Shown piece by piece: positions 55,658 to 64,000 of a stretch of 64,000 nucleotides of DNA. A program made the translations under genes and the position numbers. The notes under the pieces are model-generated. The model searched no databases. It saw nothing but the letters and a program-made list of their open reading frames with translations, and was not told where the DNA came from. Each line of letters begins with the position of its first letter. The first letter of the stretch is position 1. Origin of the DNA: Ctena decussata. Its lineage: Eukaryota > Mollusca > Bivalvia > Lucinida > Lucinidae. The DNA lies in assembly GCA_963989385.1 (NCBI GenBank), contig OZ022515.1:6790803-6854802 (forward strand), in the 5' to 3' direction.

Positions 55658-55823
55658 TGGTATATCTGTTTGGGGTTGCAGGAACAGAGACCATATTGTG
55701 TGTGCATAAAGGAAAGAATCACCAGCCTTCACAGTCTGATCAAAGTATTCTCTTTTCATATAATCTACAAATCTCAAGAACCAGGTTTGATCTGGGCTGA
55801 ACCGTCTTCCTTGTGCACAAATA

Positions 55824-56060
55824 TGAGTTGTGACGAGACAAATCCAACAAAGTAGCATGTGCCCACATCGAGGACTCAGATTAGCCTGAGCATCTTCCCA
55901 GTTTAATCAGAGTCTTCAATTGGGTTTAAAGGGTAGCTAAGGGTCCAAGCTAGCTCCATGCAGACAGTGAAGACTGATCAGACTGGGCGGATGCCCAGGC
56001 TGATCTGGATCTTCACTGAGCACACATGCCACTTTGTTGGTTTTGTCGTGTCATGGCTCA
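55824..56060. mobile_element. MITE family M1, copy 12
   Basis: tgagttgtgacgagacaaat / ttttgtcgtgtcatggctca, TA flanks. Confidence 0.88.
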
Positions 56061-56280
56061 TATGATCTATGAGTCCCAGTGATAAGATATGATATGGGCT
56101 GCTCCATTAAGAGAAACACTTTTGGTTGTGTATCACCATAACATTCCTGGTAAATGAACAATTCCATTCTTGCTTGGAATTTATGAAAAAAATATAGTTT
56201 TGAATGGATCGCCATAAGAAAAATAAGCTGTTGGACTTATATGTGCGTAAAACATATTAGTACTCCCTTGCATCTTTGTA

Positions 56281-56382
56281 AAAGATAAACTGGTGAGTTA
56301 TCAAAAATTCCTGAAAGTGGCCAAACCGAAATTTCGGTTTGGCCACTTTCAGGAGTTTTGTGATAACCGGTTATTTTCTTTG
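56281..56382. mobile_element. Foldback element with a perfect 46-bp palindrome
   Basis: 56309-56354 is perfectly self-complementary (23 + 23, arm tcctgaaagtggccaaaccg-aaa). Outer arms gataaactggtgagttatca / tgataaccggttattttctt extend it imperfectly. Confidence 0.9.
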
Positions 56383-56383
56383 A

Positions 56384-56578
56384 GGAGCCCTGGTAGCTCA
56401 GTGGGTTTAGCATTGGCCTACTGATCTAGTGGTCCTGAGTTTGGTTTCCAGAGATGGAAATCTTTTTAGTCATAAATGGGGTTCCATCGCACTCTTTCAT
56501 TATCAGCCTCCGTCATCTGGATATGGCTTAAATACTTTTAAAAAGGATGTAAAACACAAGTTATCTATCCATCCATCC
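56384..56578 (+). mobile_element. SINE SB copy
   Basis: Head gagccctggtagctcagtgg(gtttagcattgg); body ggggttccatcgcactcttt; tail caagttatctatccatccat. Confidence 0.88.
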
Positions 56579-56579
56579 T

Positions 56580-57195
56580 TTACTTTATAACAAATACTGG
56601 GCACAAATATGCTTTATATATATGTGAGTCAAACAGTGATAGTCACATTTTGGTTTTAGCTCTTTTGGCATCATTGTTACGCAAATGTGGCTGCTAGGCA
56701 GAGCACCATTGTCACTTTAATGAGATCAGCACAATCTCGTTGAATAGCTCTATATTATTACAACATTACCAAGAGAAATAATTTAAAGTTTATGACCAGA
56801 TTATGGCAAACAGATTTTTTTTGCGCGAAAAACAAAATTTGGCTCTTTTTGGTGGAATTTAGAGACTTTCAAGGGGTTTTATTAACAAATTTGGCACTGG
56901 AATGTGCATTTCTATATAAACTTGGCACCGAAAGAGTTAAAAATGACTATTTGCAGAAGCTTGAGATTTTGATTTCCAATTGAGAATGGAATTGAGCATT
57001 TACCTGGCTTAAGTATCATTCCCGTCATTTTTAATTTCATGTAAACGTCATAAATTAATGCAATGACAAGATCAAATATATTTGGGCTGGTTCCCTATTT
57101 ATGTTGTAACCTAATTTTGACTGATTTCAGAAAATCACAAAAAATCTTTGGCTAATTGTAACTTGTACAGTCTTATTCTGCAGGAACAGATTTTA
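56580..57195. other. Intergenic, nothing recognised
   Basis: AT-rich, no splice-flanked open frame, no repeat family recognised. Confidence 0.4.
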
Positions 57196-57199
57196 GCTC

Positions 57200-57365
57200 T
57201 GAGCTCTGATTTTAGGTTTGAGCAAACAGTGTAGACCCAGATCAGACTGCTCCTGAAGGAGCAGTCTGATCAGGGTCTACACTGTTTGCCATTCTATCTT
57301 AATCTTTAAGACACATTGCTGCATTGAAAAAACGTTAAATTTTTAGGACAATTACATAGTTACTT
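57200..57365. mobile_element. MITE family M3 copy with near-perfect hairpin
   Basis: 57227-57288: agtgtagacccagatcagac(tgctcctgaaggagca)gtctgatcagggtctacact, one mismatch in a ~28-bp arm. Confidence 0.85.
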
Positions 57366-57689
57366 TGTTTGTCCCTATTTTTAAGATTTTTAAGGTACAT
57401 GTATATGGAGTTGGTAACCTGGTGCTTCCAACATCAAACGATGAGATTAGGGTTCGTAGCCTACAAGGTGCATACAACTCTGAGCCTATACTCATGTTCA
57501 CCCTACCTTTGGCTCAGAATGAATGACATTGGTACAAAGGACTGTAGTAGTCTAAGGCATATGTTATTGTCTCAGAAGTGAGACATGCATGCAAGTATTA
57601 CTTTTCTAGTGCTGTCATTGTCAACATTAACTTCTGTTGAGTTTTTTTGCTTTAGCTTTTGTTTTGTGATAATGCACAAACAGGCAGGA

Positions 57690-58127
57690 CATAGAGAATA
57701 CCATGTTAGTGTCTTTTGATAACAATTTTATCAGATGAGACCAGAAACAGCGTTGGAATGGCGAGACTTGCCAAGCCAGCCCAGTGTGTTTCTGGTAGAG
57801 CCTGATAAACTTGATTTCAAACGATGCTGACATGGGTTTCTATTTATCATGCATCATTGGAAGATTTTAAGGCACACAAAGCATCAAAGAAGTGAAAAGC
57901 AAATGCTGCTTTGTCTGAACTTACTGACCTGGTTCGGTAACATCATTTTGACCAATGTAATTATCATGGCCAATCTCTGTATATTACAAATAGTCTTCAG
58001 AGATAGCTTCTAGAGGCACTGCCTGATATCATTCACACAAGCGTGGTTCTGTAGTGACATGATATCACATTATGTTATCATACCCCTATTAGCAGGTGTA
58101 AGTCCGGAGCTGATGCATGATAAATAG
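57690..58127. mobile_element. Palindromic element F2, copy b
   Basis: agagaataccatgttagtgt ... atgagaccagaaacagcgtt ... gctgatgcatgataaatagc; colinear with 13877-14325. Confidence 0.8.
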
Positions 58128-58269
58128 CATTCCATGGCTTTTTCATTGTGATATGAGGATTGAAGACATGAGAAAATGAACATAATTTTGTCTGATAAAT
58201 GTGCAATTCCATTCCCACCATGACATTAAACATAAAGCTTCCACAAGTGGATAGCCAAAATATAACAGT

Positions 58270-58585
58270 TACCGTATTAATCCTATAAAAGGCCCCTGCT
58301 CTAATAAACCCCCTGACTTTTCAGAAAATAATGTTATATTAACTTGAATTCACTTGCACCAATTCCTGTTTGCTTCTTTGCATATGGTAGTTCTTTGAAA
58401 TGGGTCTACTCTTAATGGAAAAAAATTGCTCCTAGAGAGCAAATTCTTTCCTTTAAGAGTTGACCCCTACTGAGAAGAAAGGCAAAAAAGAGTAGAGATG
58501 CTTCCTCTGAAAGTACACCCATCAGATTTATTTTGCTTATTGAAGGTATTTGGCAGTGGGGTGTTTAATAGGATAAATAGGGTAT
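58270..58585. mobile_element. TIR element with nested M4
   Basis: Left accgtattaatcctataaaa(ggcccctgctc), right gggtgtttaataggataaat(agggta). An M4 copy (ggtctactcttaatggaaaa / ttctttcctttaagagttga) occupies 58390-58530. Confidence 0.7.
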
Positions 58586-58859
58586 GTTATTAGTACAAAA
58601 AAAGCATGTGTATGTTACTAGTACAAAAAAGCAATCATCTTTGCAAACAATAAAACTGTGTAGTTCTCACAACCTCCTGACAATGGGGGTACCAAAATTT
58701 TGGTTTAGCCACTTTTAGCAGTTTTATAAAAATTTCACTAGATTCTAGTTCTTTTGTTTTAAAGCAAACACTGTGTACAAATATATTTGTTATTTCTTAG
58801 AAGCTTGAACTGTTGATTTTCAGGTGGGAATGGAATTGTGCCTATACTAGTTGTAAAAT

Positions 58860-59110
58860 ATTTATTTGGTTATAAGAGGACAATTGTCCCTTCCAAAAGC
58901 AACTTAAAAGTTTGCTAGAAGACAGGGTTTTTACCTTCCAAAACAGCCCCTTTTAGTCCTGTATTGGAAGGTAAACTAAGAATTACATTTTGTAGCAGAA
59001 TTATACAAGACTGGTTAGATAACAGGGGTCGTTCTAGAGGTGGGGTACCGGTGGAGGCGGGGAGAGAGTGGAGGTGTGAAACCACCTTATTACCAAATAA
59101 ATATGGTATT
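58860..59110. mobile_element. M5-like remnant
   Basis: tatttatttggttataagag(gacaattgtccctt) at the left and ttaccaaataaatatggtat at the right are inverted ends. Confidence 0.6.
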
Positions 59111-59384
59111 CCATGTTCCTGTTTATATTATTTACAGCATAATAGTATTATTCTTGCAATGCATTAGCTATTAGCTACAACTCCAATGCATTTGTCTCAT
59201 AATTCTTGATTGATTTCACTTAAAAATTTATGTTCCATCGTTTATACTCCTCATAAATAAATGAAATTGTATTATTTTGTTTTAATATGTTGTCAATGTA
59301 CAAATGTGCTAGATTGATAATTTATTTTTTATACTTTTGGATCTGAACTTTTTGCCTCACTACTAGTGTAGCTGAAGCATATGG

Positions 59385-59605
59385 GGCCAGTTGCTCAGAT
59401 CTGTGTTAAAATTCTATGTATTGGGACAGGTAGGTTTGAGCAAACAGTGAAGACCCGGATCAGACTGCTTCTCAAGAAGCAGTCTGATCAGGGTCTACAC
59501 TGTTTGCCATTTCATTTGCATCTTTCAGATGCCTTTATACTGCTTTGTAAAACAAAACTTTTCCAATTTTGGACTGTTGCATGAATTATTTTAGGTATCT
59601 TAACT
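59385..59605. mobile_element. MITE family M3 copy
   Basis: Centre ggatcagactgcttctcaag(aagcagtctgatcagggtct); left flank taaaattctatgtattggga. Confidence 0.8.
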
Positions 59606-59609
59606 ATAG

Positions 59610-60405
59610 AATTTTTATTGAAGTTTAAGATAACCTCTAGCCATTCCATGTAAAATGTATGGGTAATTGTTGAGTTGGTTAATTTTAAATGAGATCTGAG
59701 TATTAAAGTTTGTGGTTATCCAGGATTTGTCAGACTCAGGTTTAGGTCTTAGGCTCACCTGTGCAACAGTACAGGCAGAATGATAGTGGTCTCTTCTATA
59801 TGTGTATCAGCATCTGTTAAGATTACCATATTTCTTAGGTTGTAAGATGGAGGTTTTTCCGTTCCAAAACAACCCCAAAAACTCTAAAACTACCTTAAAA
59901 GATGGATTTAGATTTTTGGAATTGTTTTGAGAGGGGAAAAAACTCATTTTATAACTGAAGAAATTTGGTGATGAAATTATTAAGTAAAACTAGAAGAATG
60001 TCCACAATATCGTCATTCAAAATGATGTTGGAAAGGATATAAGAAAACATGTCATTCTTCACCCTGAGATAATATAAGAAAATTGTCACAGAATATTTAC
60101 ATTCTGGATGTATTTACTGAAAAGTCCTTTACTAAACCATTGGATTGTAAATTAGTATACATTCCAATAATTACATTGAGCCACATGACATCACATGATT
60201 TTAAATGATGTCAGACTAAACCATGGCCATCTACAATCTGATTGGACATTGTCAACATCATGACATCATTGATGCTGTTCGGCTGTTAGCAGAAAAACAG
60301 CTGGTAAATGTTTCACTGCTTCAATTTTAAGGCTTACATAAGATTTTTCATCAAGGTTTTGATTGAGACGAATGTAAATATAAGCAATGAGGTTAATTTT
60401 TCTGA
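59610..60405. other. Intergenic; M5-like fragment at 59826-59960
   Basis: accatatttcttaggttgta(agatggaggtttttcc) and gaggggaaaaaactcatttt resemble M5 ends. The rest is unrecognised. Confidence 0.4.
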
Positions 60406-60409
60406 TGTT

Positions 60410-60522
60410 TATCGAAGTGTAAACTACATTGGATCACTAGCAAAATTTATATGAACCCCTACAGGGTACATTCATTTTGCATGTGACCCAATGTAGTTTA
60501 CACTTCGATAAGCCTCAGAAAA
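60410..60522. mobile_element. Foldback element
   Basis: tttatcgaagtgtaaactac(attggatca) pairs with tgacccaatgtagtttacac(ttcgata). Confidence 0.85.
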
Positions 60523-60549
60523 AAGAAATTTAATCCTTGTAAACTTAAT

Positions 60550-60787
60550 TGAGCCGGGACATGAGAAAACCAACAAAGTGGTTGTGCGCCTAGCACAGAT
60601 TCAAATCAGCCTTGGCATCCGCCAAGTCTGATCAGACTCTTCGCTAAGCGCTTAGAGGGTAGCTAAGGATCTAGGCTAGCTTCATGCGGGCAGCGAAGAC
60701 TCTTATCAGACTAAACAGATGCCCAGGCGGATCTGAGTCTTCGCTGGGCGCACAACCACTTTGTTGGTTTTCTCGTGTCGTGGCTCA
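60550..60787. mobile_element. MITE family M1, copy 13
   Basis: tgagccgggacatgagaaaa / ttttctcgtgtcgtggctca. Confidence 0.9.
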
Positions 60788-60844
60788 ATTATGAAAACTC
60801 TGGCTAATATGGTTTATGGGTAGACTTACATGTTTTTAAATCAT

Positions 60845-61025
60845 ATTTACTAAGGGAAACAACTTGTGTAACTTCCTCTTTGCTTCCTTGGGTGACAAAA
60901 CCCTTCCAAACAGGGATCTACCTGGGGAGCAAATTCTTTCCTATAAGTGTAGACCCAAACTGAGAAGGGAGACAAAAATGGAAATGGCAGAGTTGTTTCC
61001 CCTGAAGGTATACCCATTCACCTTA
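60845..61025. mobile_element. MITE family M4 copy
   Basis: aagggaaacaacttgtgtaa, cttccaaacagggatctacc, gaagggagacaaaaatggaa, ggtatacccattcacctta; the left arm of the hairpin is shortened. Confidence 0.75.
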
Positions 61026-61034
61026 TGCCGGCTT

Positions 61035-61272
61035 AGAAAATCATCTGAGCCCTTTTTAGACTGGAGACCCCTTTTGGGAACATATGCAGACAGTGTAGAC
61101 CCAGTTCAGATGCCGCAAACTGCGGCATCTGATCAGGGTCTACACTGTTTGCTTACAGGCATTTCTATCCCAAATGCAGGTAAAGTGAAAATTTTCACCA
61201 GAGTCCCCTAAAACTACAAAAGGATGCATCCAAATGACAAGAATGGACAAGTGCACTGTTCAAAAAAAGGGT
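61035..61272. mobile_element. M3-related palindromic element, second subfamily
   Basis: agtgtagacccagttcagat(gccgcaaactgcggc)atctgatcagggtctacact is a strong hairpin at 61089-61148. Confidence 0.78.
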
Positions 61273-61564
61273 TAATTTATAATGTTCAGCCATTTCATAG
61301 ACCTTAAAGGTAGAGTAATTAAAGGGACTGTGCTTAGTTATGGAAAAAAAGGAAACGTGAATCTCTGCTTGTTTTATGTTGTATCATAAAATTGACCAAG
61401 TCAAAATTATGTTTTGTGTATTTTATAACTTTGGTAGACTTAAAAGCCAGGCTTTTAAGCCATTTTGTAATATTGTATTGTGTATTTGTGCAATATGTGA
61501 TCATTCTTTTATCTTTGCTCAATGTTATTTCTTGAAAATGTATTACATATCATCTGGTGATGGA

Positions 61565-61758
61565 TGTTTTGGTGGCTTTATGTCCTTTTATACAGTATTT
61601 AGTCACTTCAGGATAATGGTAGGGTGATTATGAAGGGCTGTGTGCCATGAAGTGCAGTGTAGATTTGGATGGAATCTTGCATCTAGTGGGACTCAAACTC
61701 GGGACTTAGTGATTTAAAGTGGGGAATGCTTTCCACTCAGCCACACAGACACATCACA
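61565..61758 (-). mobile_element. SINE SB-like copy, diverged
   Basis: tatgtccttttatacagtat, gattatgaagggctgtgtgc, then B-box complement gggactcaaactcgggactt. Confidence 0.65.
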
Positions 61759-61799
61759 TATCAACTGAATATCTTTTATCTTAGATAAGATACATTTTC

Positions 61800-62085
61800 A
61801 TTTTATCAAGGGAGACAATTCTAAGAAAAAGTACCTGTTTCTTTCTGCTGGTTTTCTACAATAGAGGTAGCTCTTAGGGAAAAAAATGTCTTAGACCATA
61901 AGTGTGGGCAGCTCTTAAAGGAAAGAAATTGCACTCTATGAGAGCAAAGTCTTTCCTCTGAAATGGGAGGTGAGGGGGGTCTATTTGCTCTCTTTGAGGT
62001 CAAATTCATTTCTTAGAGTAGTCCCCTGTGATAGGGGGACTAAAACATATAGATTGAGTGATTTCCCATGGAGGAATAGCCATTG
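61800..62085. mobile_element. M4-type elements, rearranged
   Basis: aagggagacaattctaagaa at the left; several ctcttaaaggaaagaaattg / agcaaagtctttcctctgaa arm pairs. Confidence 0.55.
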
Positions 62086-62144
62086 GACATCAGCCATATT
62101 TGCTCAGCCTTATCTGTCTCAATATTTATAATTTAGGGTGATCA

Positions 62145-62360
62145 AAGCTCCAGATAAGAAGAGGTAACAGGGATAATTTTGAGATAACTTTTGAAATTCC
62201 CTATTATATTAATATTTCTCCATAAAAATAGGTTGTGACTCATCATTAGAACCATCTCACTGAGATGGTTCTAATGAGGAGTTACAACATATGTTTTCAT
62301 TGAGAAATAATAAAAAGTATCTCTGAATTATCTCTGTTACCCCCTTGTTTTGAAGCTCTG
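62145..62360. mobile_element. MITE M7, copy 3
   Basis: Centre cattagaaccatctcactga(gatggttctaatg); ends agctccagataagaagaggt(aacaggg) and tctgttacccccttgtttt. Confidence 0.85.
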
Positions 62361-62684
62361 TATCACCTATGAAAAGGATATTATTGTTGAACATTATCTG
62401 GGGTAACAACCTACGTTATAAAGCAGATGTCGGAACTATTCATGTGACAGCCATTTCGAAGTAACTAGGAAATTTTTTTCAAAGGTAAAAATAAGAGACA
62501 GGATTGTTACACAAAGAAACAAGCTGACATGGTGCCTACAAGCCAGGGCTGTCATCGGCTTTTGAAAACTGGTACGGCCATGGCATTTGGCGTTCCACAA
62601 GTACCGAAGGCACGAGAGGGGGACAGCACGAGGAGATGCTATCCCCGTCTTGTAGAGGGGGTTGGTGGACCTCCCCCGAGAAAA

Positions 62685-62885
62685 TTTTTGAATTCAGGAT
62701 GTCTAGAAGTGATTTTAATGCATTTTGAGACCAATTTTGCTTGTGAAACTAAATTAATTGTATGAGTATTTACCTCCCATAAGAAATTTTTTAATGCAGG
62801 ACGTCTATAGAAGAGATTTTAATGCATTCTGAGACCATTTTGCTTGTGAAACTCAATTTATTTTATGAATATTTGCTGTATTTCA
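62685..62885. repeat. Two-unit direct repeat (~100 bp)
   Basis: gattttaatgcattttgaga(ccaattttgcttgtgaaact) at 62711 recurs at 62813. Confidence 0.75.
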
Positions 62886-62914
62886 AATGCTTACCCCAGC
62901 TTTTATAGACTGTC

Positions 62915-64000
62915 TCCCCCCCCCCCCCTCCCCTCACTTCCCCACCACCTCGCCCCCACTATCACCACAGAAATATATATAGCACAACTATCGATTTCGA
63001 CCCCTCGATGAGTTCAAAGATCCCGACAGAGGTCGGTCTCATTGTGGCCTTATTAAATAAAGAATGCACCCATACGCCATATGTTAATCTTTTAATGATG
63101 GTTATTGTCTTGAAAACAGGTATTAGTTTCATACGAGCGTGACTGAAGTTTTTACATCCCACAGCAGCAGAATGGGTGACCGCCGCACGCTTTAATTTTC
63201 ACTTATTAATCGATCTTTGATCACCGCATTAAAGAGTAAAAAAGGCAAAGAAGAAAAACAGGGAAAAAGTGGAACGGCCAATACCATATTCAGCCGAATA
63301 AGTGGTCCAGCCATGGCCGGACCGGCCGGACCACCGATGACGGCCTTGCAAGCATGTGTGGTCCAGGCATATGGGACGTTACTTTTCAAACGGTGAGAAA
63401 TTATCAAACACCTCACTGCAATTTTTATATGGACGTCCTTGTTAAACATTTATAAAGCAGCATGAATGTAGATCACTGTAATGAAGTGTTTGCAGATTTA
63501 ATATTTTTTTTTTGTGATTTATTCAGGTAATAATGACTCTGAAAAATCCACTGGTACCTGATTAGGTATTTGGTTCTATCAATCTTTGAAACAGTTTAAT
63601 TTTGCAAATTACATGTATTTACCTTGTTTACCGGTATGTCAAAATGGCTGCTGACAAAACAATTAAGGTGTCAGTGCTTTGACATAGGTTGTCACCCTTG
63701 ATTATTGAGAGCGATAGATGTTTTTCAAATAATATTTTATCACAATATATACAATTCCGTCCATGTGAAAGATAATCAAGAATTTTAAGAGTTTAGTTTA
63801 TTTATAATTTTAATGGATTTGTCAGATCTACCATTGCTGATATCTACTTTACTTAAGGTATTTGGAAACACTTTCAAGGGGTGCAACTCAGTCATCTTCA
63901 TGTTGAGGTGGACATGCTGGGTGCTTCATATTAAATGATGCAAACCAGAGGTCAATATGAATAGTTTAGTGTTCAATAACTCTTCATGTTCTGACATCAA
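62915..64000. other. Intergenic; poly-C at 62915-62928, otherwise nothing recognised
   Basis: accatattcagccgaataag near 63282 is a short M5-type end. Minus-strand frames of 60-85 residues here have no recognisable domain. Confidence 0.4.

Noticed and set aside
62529..62765. 78-residue frame with GVGGPPPRKF
   Set aside because: No splice context or domain; overlaps a two-unit direct repeat.
63192..63449. Minus-strand 85-residue frame as a second gene
   Set aside because: No recognisable domain, no signal of conservation, no splice partners; left as intergenic.

Overview
This is eukaryotic, AT-rich, intron- and repeat-dominated DNA. The mix of repeats suggests a mollusc, most likely a bivalve: tRNA-headed SINEs, many palindromic MITEs, and 'pearl'-like elements that pair a GTCC-rich microsatellite with 150-450 bp core repeats. 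The lineage is an inference; no species-level call is possible from sequence alone.

One protein-coding gene is supported, on the + strand. Eighteen exons between 6876 and 54782 chain with compatible splice phases and no internal stop, giving 846 codons plus a stop. They encode the part of a NEK9-like protein (NIMA-related kinase 9, Nercc1) downstream of its kinase domain: a linker, an RCC1 beta-propeller (exons 2-7), a Ser-rich disordered region with a basic cluster and a NEK9-like PxW(I/L)RxEL motif, and a C-terminal coiled coil. The kinase exons must lie upstream of base 1. I see no second gene in 54.9-64 kb.

Layout: 1-6875 is an intron with pearl-like elements, a MITE and a SINE. 6876-19141 carries the RCC1 exons, with mariner-like and palindromic elements between them. 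19644-29720 holds exons 8-10 and three tandem arrays (60, 66 and 100 bp units). 30-43 kb is mostly pearl-like repeats around exons 11-12, including a 2.35 kb TIR element inserted into one of them. 43-50 kb carries exons 13-17. 50.0-51.4 kb is a further array (about 63 bp units). 54684-54782 is the terminal exon, followed at once by a diverged duplicate. 54.9-64 kb is repeat-rich intergenic DNA.

The most unusual feature is that three tandem arrays and a duplicated last exon are all built from 3' ends of exons of this one gene. Exons 8, 10 and 17 each seed an array whose unit carries the last tens of bases of the exon, the 5' splice-site position and the start of the intron. In two arrays the unit length is a multiple of three and many copies keep GT donors. 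A fourth array (66 bp) instead grew inside a foldback transposon whose apparent single-unit relative lies 7.7 kb upstream.
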